Assembly (NCBI GenBank): GCA_963839685.1
Contig: CAWIVS010000016.1
Coordinates: 1-64,000 of the forward strand
Source of the DNA: CADEED01 sp963839685
Lineage (GTDB): Bacteria; Pseudomonadota; Gammaproteobacteria; Steroidobacterales; Steroidobacteraceae
DNA length: 64,000 nt
Reading direction: 5' to 3'
Shown here one piece after another: positions 57,310 through 64,000 of this stretch. Below the pieces are notes generated by a model. That model ran no database searches, had not been told where the DNA came from, and worked only from the letters and a program-made list of their open reading frames with translations. Position 1 is the first letter of the stretch. Each line of letters starts with the position of its first letter. The position numbers and the translations under genes are program-made.

Positions 57310-59406
57310 ATGTCTACGCCTACGCCCGAACAACTCGGCAGTCTCAACGCTCCACAACGGAGGGCGGTGACCTACGGAGAGCCTCTTCCTGGCGGGAAGG
57401 GCTTTCGCGCGGGCCCGTTGCTGATCGTTGCAGGAGCCGGCACCGGCAAGACCAACACGCTGGCGCATCGCGTCGCGCACCTGGCGATGAGCGGCGTCGA
57501 TCCGGCGCGCATCCTCATGCTCACTTTCACGCGTCGTGCGGCGCAGGAAATGAAGCGCCGCGCCAACGAGATCATGCGCGAGGCGTTCAACGACAAGCTT
57601 GGCAGCAAGGCTTCGCAAATTTCGCAGCGCCTCACCTGGGCGGGCACATTCCATTCGATCGGCAATCGACTGCTGCGGCATTACGCCAAGCATGTGGGTC
57701 TCGATCCCACCTTCACGGTCATCGATCGCGGTGACGCGGCGGACCTGGTCGACACGGTTCGTACCGAGCTGGGATTTTCGGGCAAGGGTCAGCGCTTTCC
57801 GCGCAAGGACACCTGTCTCGGCGTGTACTCCCACCGGGTGAATACGCAGAAGTCGCTCAAGGAGACGCTCGACAGCCAGTATTCCTGGTGCTCGCACTGG
57901 GAAGAGGACATCGCGAAGCTGCTGCGCACCTACGTGGAGCGCAAGGCGCAATTCCGCGTGCTGGATTTCGATGACCTGCTGCTCTACTGGCACGCGATGA
58001 TGAGCGAGGATCGCATTGCCAAGTCCGTGGCGGCGCATTTCGACCACGTGCTGGTGGATGAGTACCAGGATACGAACAAGCTGCAGAACGAAATCCTGCA
58101 CGCGCTCAAGCCCGACGGGCAGGGCGTCACGGTGGTGGGCGACGACGCGCAGGCCATCTACTCGTTCCGCGCCGCCGCGGTGGAAAACATCCTCGGATTC
58201 CCGGACCGCTACCGTCCCAAGGCGGAGACCGTCACGCTGGCGCAGAACTTCCGTTCCAGCCAGAGTGTTCTCGACGCCGCCAATGCGCTGATGGCCGATG
58301 CGCCGCGCCAGCATCGCAAGCACCTGCTCTCGATGCGCGGCCAGGGCCCGCGTCCCAAGCTCGTGACGGTGGACGATCAGCCGACCCAGGCAGAGTTCAT
58401 CTGCACGCGCCTGCTGGCTTCTCGCGAAGCGGGTATCCCGCTGCGGCGCCAGGCGGTGTTGTTCCGCACCGGCGCGCACAGCGACATGCTGGAAGTCGAA
58501 CTGGCCAAACGCAAGATTCCGTTCGTGAAGTACGGCGGGCTCAAGTTCCTCGAGGCCGCGCACGTCAAGGATCTGCTCGCAGTGCTGCGTTGGGCCGACA
58601 ACCCGCACAACCACCTGGCCGCGTTCCGCGTACTGCAGTTCATGCAGGGCATGGGCCCGGCGAATGCCAAGCGAGCGCTGGATCACTTCATCGCGAGCAA
58701 CTGCGCGTGGGCCGCATTCGAGAAATTCGAACCGCCGAATGACACGCGGCTGCACTGGAAGAAGTTCATCGAGCTGTTCACGACGCTCGCCGAGCCGAAT
58801 CGCGAATGGCGCGGACAGATCGCGCTGGTGCGTGAATGGTACAAGCCGCACATGGAGCGCATGTACGAACACGTGCACACGCGCATCGGCGATCTCGACC
58901 AGCTCGAGCTGCTGTCGTCGCAATACCAGACGCGCGAACGGTTCACCACCGAGCTCACGCTCGATCCACCGAATGCCACCGGCGACCTGTCGGGCCAGCC
59001 GATCCATGACGAGGACTACCTGGTGCTTTCGACCATCCACTCGGCCAAGGGCATGGAGTGGGACAACGTTTACATCCTCAACGTGGTCGAAGGCAGCTTC
59101 CCGAACGAGTTTTCGACCGGCAAGGCCGAGGCGATCGAGGAAGAACGCCGTCTGCTCTACGTGGCGATGACACGCGCGCGCAACGAACTCAATTGCGTCG
59201 TGCCGCTGCGTTTCCAGATCACCAGCCAGCCCAGAACTTCCGACGGCCATGTGTACGGCGCGCGCAGCCGATTCCTCACCGAGAAGGTCGTCAAGTGCTT
59301 CGACGAGCAGGCCTTCCAGGGTTCGAACACCGAAGTGAAAATGGAAGAGGCGGTCGCCGATTCCGGCAGCATCGACGTGGCTTCGCGACTCAAGCAGATG
59401 TGGTAG
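57310..59406 (+). CDS. UvrD/Rep-family ATP-dependent DNA helicase
   Basis: This 698-residue superfamily 1 helicase unwinds DNA 3'-5' in repair or replication restart. It has the Walker A loop AGAGTGKT (about residues 41-48), Walker B VLVDEYQDTN (about 246-255), VVGDDAQAIYSFR, and the C-terminal QNFRSSQSVLD. LSTIHSAKGMEWDNV and YVAMTRARNEL complete motifs V and VI. The length fits UvrD/Rep-like proteins. It is not the canonical uvrD or rep by sequence, so I leave the symbol blank. The TAG stop is shared with the first G of a GGGGAC repeat element. Confidence 0.95.
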   Translation: MSTPTPEQLGSLNAPQRRAVTYGEPLPGGKGFRAGPLLIVAGAGTGKTNTLAHRVAHLAMSGVDPARILMLTFTRRAAQEMKRRANEIMREAFNDKLGSKASQISQRLTWAGTFHSIGNRLLRHYAKHVGLDPTFTVIDRGDAADLVDTVRTELGFSGKGQRFPRKDTCLGVYSHRVNTQKSLKETLDSQYSWCSHWEEDIAKLLRTYVERKAQFRVLDFDDLLLYWHAMMSEDRIAKSVAAHFDHVLVDEYQDTNKLQNEILHALKPDGQGVTVVGDDAQAIYSFRAAAVENILGFPDRYRPKAETVTLAQNFRSSQSVLDAANALMADAPRQHRKHLLSMRGQGPRPKLVTVDDQPTQAEFICTRLLASREAGIPLRRQAVLFRTGAHSDMLEVELAKRKIPFVKYGGLKFLEAAHVKDLLAVLRWADNPHNHLAAFRVLQFMQGMGPANAKRALDHFIASNCAWAAFEKFEPPNDTRLHWKKFIELFTTLAEPNREWRGQIALVREWYKPHMERMYEHVHTRIGDLDQLELLSSQYQTRERFTTELTLDPPNATGDLSGQPIHDEDYLVLSTIHSAKGMEWDNVYILNVVEGSFPNEFSTGKAEAIEEERRLLYVAMTRARNELNCVVPLRFQITSQPRTSDGHVYGARSRFLTEKVVKCFDEQAFQGSNTEVKMEEAVADSGSIDVASRLKQMW

Positions 59407-59482
59407 GGGACACCCCCAATTGCGGAAAAAGGGGTCAGCCCTGAGGACTGACCCCTTTTTCATGGAAATGGGGACCGTCCCC
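59406..59482. repeat. REP-like element with strong hairpin after the helicase gene
   Basis: The left end GGGGAC (59406-59411) begins in the helicase stop. The centre is a perfect 13-base stem, AAAAAGGGGTCAG (59426-59438) with CTGACCCCTTTTT (59448-59460), which could act as a terminator in both directions. The right end is the palindrome GGGGACCGTCCCC (59470-59482). The GGGGAC core matches the other elements in the window. Confidence 0.75.
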
Positions 59483-59488
59483 TCGCTA

Positions 59489-60352
59489 CTACCGTTTCCT
59501 GAACTTCAACGTGAATCGATCGCTCTCGCCGATCGCCTGAAACTTCGCCCGTTCACGATTGCCCTGCCGCAGATCCGGTGGCAAAGCCCAGACGCCCTGC
59601 TCGTAGTCCCTGGTGTCCTGCGGATTCGCGTTGATTTCGGACCGTTCCACCAGTTCGAATCCCGCCGCCTCGATCAGCGTGATCGCGTATTGCTCATCGA
59701 CGTAACCATTGGTGGCGCGCCGATCCTGCGGGCCGGCGGGCCCACGATGTCCAACCACGCCGAGGATGCCGTCCGGTTTCAGCGCGCGGTGCATCGCGGC
59801 GAACGCCTGTGGCGCGTAGCCGAGATTCATCCAGCTGTGCAGATTGCGAAAAGTCACGACCAGGTCGCAGCTGGCGGGCGGCGCGATTTCCTGGCCGTCC
59901 GCGCCCAGCGTCGTCACCGTGACCTTGCCGTAGCGATCCGGCCGCGCCGCCAGTTTCGCCTGGTACGCGGCAAGGCTCGCCGTCACGTACGGGTTGCGCG
60001 GGTCGGGCGGTATCTGGGCGACGTACAGCTTGCCGTGGGCTGCCAGCAAGGGCGCCAGCACCTCGGTGTACCAGCCACCGGTGCCGGGCCACACCTCGGT
60101 GACCGTCATGTCAGGCTTGATGCCGAAGAACAGCAGCGTGTCGAGCGGATGCCGCCAGGCATCGCGAGCACGGTTTTCGGGGGAGCGATGCTCACCGGCC
60201 AGCACCGCCTCGATGGCTGCTGCCGTCACCGCGTCGCGTGGCACGGCCGGTGTGCGGGCGGGCGCCGCCACGGGCTGCACAGGCGCGGCCGCGCAGCCCC
60301 ACAGCTGCGCGGCGAGGGCGCACAACACGATCACGAGGGCGCGCGACCACAT
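59489..60352 (-). CDS. Lipoprotein predicted methyltransferase (COG4798-like)
   Basis: This 287-residue protein has a lipoprotein signal peptide (MWSRALVIVLCALAAQLWGC, Cys at about 20). The methyltransferase-like domain has the altered glycine motif VTEVWPGTGGWYTEVL, CDLVVTFRNLHSWM and LKPDGILGVVGHRGP. It is a diverged paralog of the secreted protein at 13450-14196, with the same motif order. As a membrane-anchored periplasmic protein it would have no free SAM, so catalysis by normal means is doubtful. The GTG-like longer reading to 60370 is not needed, because the ATG at 60352 starts the signal peptide. Confidence 0.82.
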   Translation of the reverse strand: MWSRALVIVLCALAAQLWGCAAAPVQPVAAPARTPAVPRDAVTAAAIEAVLAGEHRSPENRARDAWRHPLDTLLFFGIKPDMTVTEVWPGTGGWYTEVLAPLLAAHGKLYVAQIPPDPRNPYVTASLAAYQAKLAARPDRYGKVTVTTLGADGQEIAPPASCDLVVTFRNLHSWMNLGYAPQAFAAMHRALKPDGILGVVGHRGPAGPQDRRATNGYVDEQYAITLIEAAGFELVERSEINANPQDTRDYEQGVWALPPDLRQGNRERAKFQAIGESDRFTLKFRKR

Positions 60353-60373
60353 GGGCGATCTCCGCGACAATAG

Positions 60374-60401
60374 AAAACGAACCCCGCACCTGGCGGGGTT
60401 C
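60374..60401 (-). terminator. Rho-independent terminator of the RRM gene
   Basis: A 9-base stem (GAACCCCGC at 60379-60387 with GCGGGGTTC at 60393-60401) has a 5-base loop and is followed on the minus strand by GTTTT. It lies 41 bases after the RRM gene stop. Confidence 0.85.
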
Positions 60402-60441
60402 GGTGGAATTTGAATCGCTAGTAGTTAGCCTGCTGCGCAGA

Positions 60442-60726
60442 TCAGCGCCGGAACGGACCACCGCCACCCTGGCGCGGGCGCGGCGGACGTTCCTGCGCTT
60501 CATTCACGCGCAGTGGACGGCCATTCATCTGGTAGCCATTGAGTCCCTGGATGGCGGCTTGCGCCTCGCCAGAACCCATTTCAACGAAGCCGAAGCCACG
60601 GGGCTTGCCCGTTTCGCGGTCGTTGATCAGCTTTACGGAATCGACCTTGCCGTGCCGCTCAAACAGCACCTTGATATCTTGCTCGGTCACGGAAAAGGGC
60701 AGATTGCCCACGTAGATCGTCGTCAT
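60442..60726 (-). CDS. RNA-binding protein with one RRM domain
   Basis: This 94-residue protein is a single RNA recognition motif followed by an Arg/Pro/Gly tail. RNP2 is IYVGNL (about residues 3-8) and RNP1 is RGFGFVEM (about 43-50). Proteins of this layout, resembling cyanobacterial Rbp and other cold-related RRM proteins, bind single-stranded RNA and often rise in the cold. The start is the ATG at 60726 (MTTIYVGNLPF); two upstream start codons are possible. It has its own terminator. Confidence 0.92.
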   Translation of the reverse strand: MTTIYVGNLPFSVTEQDIKVLFERHGKVDSVKLINDRETGKPRGFGFVEMGSGEAQAAIQGLNGYQMNGRPLRVNEAQERPPRPRQGGGGPFRR

Positions 60727-61075
60727 CCCGGACATCTCGCTCAAAATGCGGACAGCAGGAAATGAGGTCTCCCGCCCGTGCCGCGGTCAATTAAAAACAG
60801 GTCAAGGCTTCAAGGCACACGTTTGTTCAGTCAATGCGTTGCTCTTGTGGACCAGCGGCCTGCACCGTTGTTCGTGCACCTCGTCAGGAGAAACCATTAA
60901 GAAGCATCGAACGCGAGGCATGCTACTCCTCGCTTCGAGAAGCTGTAAACAACGGCGCGTGCGGCGAGCCAGGTGCGCTCGCAATTGCAGCAATTTGAGG
61001 GATTTCAGAGACTTTCAGCGCAGTCGGCGGAGGATGGTAGCGCTCCCTTTCGAGGCGCTCTGCCTTCCATGACAC
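60727..61075. promoter_or_regulatory. Leader/control region upstream of the RRM gene
   Basis: This 349-base gap lies between the RRM gene start and the stop of speA, both on the minus strand. It is more AT-rich than its surroundings. Such RRM genes often have long regulated leaders, but I see no hairpin or motif that I can defend. Confidence 0.35.
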
Positions 61076-63091
61076 TTATTCTAGATAGGCGTATCCGTTG
61101 AGCTCGCCTTCGTAGAAGCGCTTGATGGCCTGGGACTCGGCCACCGACATGCGGCCTTCGCGTACCGCGCGCTCGCAGTCGCGCGCCAGGGCGGGGTGCA
61201 GGTCGGCCACGTCGTACTCCATGTACTCGAGCACCTTGTTGGCGGTGTCGCCCTTGACGATCTCTTCGATCCACCAGCCGCCGTCATCGTGGAAACGCAC
61301 GTGCACAACGTGGGTATCGCCGAACAGGTTGTGCAGGTCGCCGAGCGTTTCCTGGTAGGCACCGACCAGGAAGGCCGCGAGGTAGTACTCGTCCTGGGCG
61401 GTGATGGCGTGCAGCTCGAGCGTCTTTTTGACTTCACGCTGACTCACGAAGCGGTCGATCTTCCCGTCCGAGTCGCAGGTGATGTCGGCCAGCACGCCCA
61501 TGCGCGTCGGCCGCTCGTTGAGCCGGTGAATCGGCATGATGGGGAACAGCTGGTCGATGGCCCAGCTGTCGGGCAGCGACTGGAAAACCGAGAAATTGCA
61601 AAAATAGATGTCCGAGAGGATGGACTCGAGCTCTTCGAGTTCTTCCGGGACTTCATCCAGCTTGCGCGTCAGATCGCGCACCTTGGCGCAGGTGGCCCAG
61701 TAGAGCCGCTCGGCGAGGCCGCGCTGTTCCAGCGACAGCAGGCCGAGATTGAACATCTGCAGGACCTGGTCGCGCGCCGTCTGCGCGTCGTGGTAACACT
61801 CGACCACGCGGCGCTCGGTGACGGTGCGAAACGCGTCCAGCAGGTCGCGCACCGGCTGCGGCAGGTTGCCGTTTTCCTGGTCTTCCTTGCCGGTGACGCG
61901 GAACTGGTCGAGCGCCGAGCTGCCGAGCGTATTGAATATGAGCACGCTGTGATGCGCGGCGATCGCGCGGCCCGACTCGCTGACGATCATCGGGTGCGCG
62001 ATCTTGCGTGTGTTGCACACGTTCGCAATGCGGTACACCACATCGTTGGCGTACTCGTTGAGCGTGTAGTTCATCGACGAGGCGAAGTTGGTGCCGCTGC
62101 CGTCGTAGTCCACACCGAGGCCTCCGCCCACGTCGATGTACTGCAGGCCCGCGCCCAGCAGCTTCAGCTCCGCGTATACGTGCGCGAGCTCGTTGATGGC
62201 GTCCTTGACGCGGCGGATGTCCTGCAGCTGGCTGCCGGGGTGACAGTGCACCAACTGCAGACAGTCGAGCATGTCCTTGCCGCGCAGGATCTCCACGGCT
62301 TCGAGGATTTCCGTGATGAACAGGCCGAACTTGGATTTGTCGCCGGCGGAGTCACGCCACTTGCCCGACCCTTCGCTGGCGAGCTTGACGCGCACACCGA
62401 TACGCGGGCGCACGTTGTATTGCTCCGCGATCCGCAGGATCGCCGGCAGCTCCGAGAAATTCTCCACCACCGGGATGATGGTGCGGCCGAGCTTGGTGGC
62501 GATGATCACCGCTTCCAGGTAGCTATCGTCCTTGAAGCCATTGCACACGATGAGGCGCTCGGGCGAGTCGGCCGTCATGGTCATCACCGACAACAGCTCG
62601 GGCTTGCTGCCCACCTCGAGCCCGAAGCCGAAGGGCTGCCCGTAGCGATACACCTCTTCGACGACCAGGCGCTGCTGGTTGACCTTGATCGGGAACACCG
62701 CGGTGTAGCGGTTCTGGTAGTCGTTCTCGGCGATGGCCTGCGAAAAGGCGTCGTGCAGGTGCTTGAGACGATGCGCCAGGATGTCCGAGAAGCGCACCAC
62801 GACCGGTGAGGTGAGCTCACGCTCCTTGAGGCCCTGGACCACGTCGAACAGATCGATCTCGCGCTCGGCGTTCATGTCGGGCCGCACGACGAGATGACCG
62901 GCGCTGTTCACGCAGAAGTAACCCTTGCCCCAGGCGCTGACCTGGTAGAGCTCGGATGCGTCTTCGATCGACCAGGCAATGGGGCGCTCGGCGCGCCGCG
63001 CCGCGTCCTGTCCATTGGCCGGCGCATTGTCGATTGTCGGGTTGGGATCGGCTGCCACGTTGGCGCGCACGATATCAAATAGGTTCCGCAT
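61076..63091 (-). CDS. speA: Biosynthetic arginine decarboxylase
   Basis: This 671-residue PLP enzyme converts arginine to agmatine for polyamine synthesis. The PLP-binding Lys is in VFPIKVNQQ (about residue 135). IDVGGGLGVDYDGS and EVGSKPELL mark the barrel, and the C-terminal domain has CYHDAQ. The length and motifs fit the long SpeA type. There is no agmatine deiminase or ureohydrolase gene in the window, so the next steps lie elsewhere. The ATG at 63091 is the only good start. Confidence 0.96.
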   Translation of the reverse strand: MRNLFDIVRANVAADPNPTIDNAPANGQDAARRAERPIAWSIEDASELYQVSAWGKGYFCVNSAGHLVVRPDMNAEREIDLFDVVQGLKERELTSPVVVRFSDILAHRLKHLHDAFSQAIAENDYQNRYTAVFPIKVNQQRLVVEEVYRYGQPFGFGLEVGSKPELLSVMTMTADSPERLIVCNGFKDDSYLEAVIIATKLGRTIIPVVENFSELPAILRIAEQYNVRPRIGVRVKLASEGSGKWRDSAGDKSKFGLFITEILEAVEILRGKDMLDCLQLVHCHPGSQLQDIRRVKDAINELAHVYAELKLLGAGLQYIDVGGGLGVDYDGSGTNFASSMNYTLNEYANDVVYRIANVCNTRKIAHPMIVSESGRAIAAHHSVLIFNTLGSSALDQFRVTGKEDQENGNLPQPVRDLLDAFRTVTERRVVECYHDAQTARDQVLQMFNLGLLSLEQRGLAERLYWATCAKVRDLTRKLDEVPEELEELESILSDIYFCNFSVFQSLPDSWAIDQLFPIMPIHRLNERPTRMGVLADITCDSDGKIDRFVSQREVKKTLELHAITAQDEYYLAAFLVGAYQETLGDLHNLFGDTHVVHVRFHDDGGWWIEEIVKGDTANKVLEYMEYDVADLHPALARDCERAVREGRMSVAESQAIKRFYEGELNGYAYLE

Positions 63092-63130
63092 GTAAACGTC
63101 GGCGCACGCCGTTACCGTCGCGGACTCTGC

Positions 63131-64000
63131 CTAGTAGGCTCCCGTCGCGACCGGGCGGCGCGGATCGCGTATCCATTCACTCCACGATCCGGCATACAGA
63201 CGTCCACCCTCAAAGCCGGCGTGTTCGAGCGCCAGCAGGTTGTGACAGGCGGTGACGCCGGAGCCGCACATGGCGACCAGCGCCGACGGTGGCCGCGAAC
63301 CCAGCAGCACCTGCCAGCGCCGACGCAGCGATTCAACGGGCAGAAACCTGCCGTCGGCGCCGACGTTGCCGGTGAACGGCAGGTTGCGCGCGCCGGGGAT
63401 GTGCCCGGCGCGCGGATCGATGGTTTCGTCGCGACCGGCGAAACGATTGGCGCCGCGAGCGTCGACCAGCAGCATGTCAGGCCGCTGGCGCAGTTGCATC
63501 GATGGTGCCACTGTCCACCGCAGCGTGATCGTCCAGGCGTACCTCGAGGCTGCGCGGGCGTGGCGGGCGCGGCGTGGTCTCGAGCGGTAACCCGGCGGCA
63601 CGCCAGGCTGCGAAGCCGCCATCGAGCACGGCGACCCGGCGATGACCGATCCAGCGTGCGAGCCACCAGAGTCGTGCGGCGTACGCGCCGTTGCCCTGGT
63701 CGTAGGCGACCATCTGCATGCCGGTACCCGCGCCCAGCGCACCAAGCCGTTGCGCAAACACCCGCGGATCCGGCAGCGGATGGCGCCCGCTGGTTGCGGT
63801 GACGGGCGCGGAAAGATCGCGCTCGAGATGCAGGAACTGCGCACCGGGAATGTGCGACTCGGCGTACTGCGCTTCTCCCCAGCGCGGATTGCCGAGTTCC
63901 GAGCGGCAGTCGAACAGCGCCAGTTCACCGCTTTCGAGTTGTGAGGCCAGCGACGCGACGTCTATCAGTGTTGAGTAAGTGGGGGTTGTGAAAGAGGGCA
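63131..64000 (-). CDS. Sulfurtransferase, 3-mercaptopyruvate/rhodanese type (partial, frameshifted)
   Basis: This enzyme has two rhodanese domains and moves sulfur from 3-mercaptopyruvate or thiosulfate to an acceptor. The N-terminal domain (about nt 63520-64000) is inactive-type, with YDQGNGAYAARLWWLARWIGH. The C-terminal domain carries the active Cys in AMCGSGVTACHN (near nt 63260), which fits SseA. The start lies beyond the window end. A frameshift near 63491-63500 separates the two domains; the shared Asp/Gln-rich boundary reads through if it is corrected. The gene ends at a TAG, 40 bases from the speA start, and reads in the same direction. Confidence 0.88.

Noticed and set aside
57193..59463. 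756-codon minus-strand open frame opposite the UvrD-type helicase
   Set aside because: The plus strand encodes complete helicase motifs; the antisense translation has low-complexity His/Arg/Leu composition.
59640..59670. tRNA-like GTTCGAATCCC
   Set aside because: It lies inside the lipoprotein methyltransferase coding sequence (GFELVERSE), with no acceptor or anticodon stem around it.
60746..61072. Short plus-strand open frame before speA that reads Arg/Cys-rich
   Set aside because: No ribosome binding site, no motif, and it lies in the control region of the RRM gene.
61196..62809. 537-codon plus-strand open frame opposite speA
   Set aside because: It is the antisense shadow of the arginine decarboxylase and has no recognisable motif.
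1..64000. CRISPR arrays, prophage or complete insertion sequence
   Set aside because: No regularly spaced direct repeats, integrase, phage structural gene or transposase was found; only short palindromic elements are present.

Overview
The window is about 65% GC and densely coded on both strands. Its content points to a gammaproteobacterium: ttcA, speA, a class I fumarase, rhlE, a TonB-dependent receptor, an RND efflux pump and two COG4798-type secreted methyltransferases. A member of the Steroidobacteraceae/Nevskiales/Xanthomonadales neighbourhood is my inference; no rRNA or tRNA is present to test it. I saw no prophage, complete insertion sequence, CRISPR array or tRNA.

Layout. 0-6 kb: a molybdenum hydroxylase operon (2Fe-2S, molybdopterin and FAD/4Fe-4S subunits) followed by a small membrane protein, a cytochrome b and an unknown protein. 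6-13.3 kb: RhlE helicase, an EF-hand protein, an Nramp-like transporter, an O-methyltransferase, and a secreted PQQ-type sugar dehydrogenase coupled to a cytochrome c. 13.4-18.2 kb: a secreted methyltransferase, a TPR protein, a MauG-like di-haem protein, a DOMON-like protein, a NamZ-like muramidase and a tiny secreted protein. 18.5-22.4 kb: a ParB-like protein, a badly broken type II NADH dehydrogenase and a frameshifted fumarase. 22.5-28.1 kb: a multi-PAS histidine kinase and a TonB-dependent receptor. 28.2-33.6 kb: a 2OG oxygenase, then a leftward envelope run with a TPR-aspartyl/asparaginyl beta-hydroxylase, an OmpA-like protein and a DUF192 protein. 33.6-36.8 kb: glycogen synthesis (glgC, glgA) around an LEA14-like lipoprotein. 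36.9-43.5 kb: a serine-hydrolase fold without its catalytic residues, an AraC-Ogt DNA repair protein and an RND adaptor/pump pair. 43.7-50.9 kb: a rightward run with an M32 carboxypeptidase, a ceramidase-like membrane protein, ttcA, a tyrosine phosphatase/ADP-ribosylglycohydrolase fusion, a zinc metallopeptidase overlapping an ATP-grasp ligase, and a lipoprotein. 51-64 kb: an S9 peptidase, a GST, an HAD hydrolase, unknown proteins, a Nudix hydrolase, a UvrD-type helicase, a lipoprotein methyltransferase, an RRM protein, speA and a truncated sulfurtransferase.

Two things cut across the whole window. First, many genes (at least fifteen) are interrupted by one-base frameshifts. Most are one surplus base in a short homopolymer, with clean coding sequence on both sides, so they look like assembly errors rather than decay; I give these genes as single features and place the break. 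The NADH dehydrogenase, with many breaks and an in-frame stop, may be a real pseudogene. Second, a family of palindromic elements built on GGGGACA/TGTCCCC sits at gene ends and supplies the stop codons of several genes; these resemble REP/REPIN elements mobilised by RAYT transposases.

The most attractive candidate for an undescribed system is the 46.8-50.9 kb block: a phosphatase/ADP-ribosyl-hydrolase fusion, a metallopeptidase and an ATP-grasp ligase.
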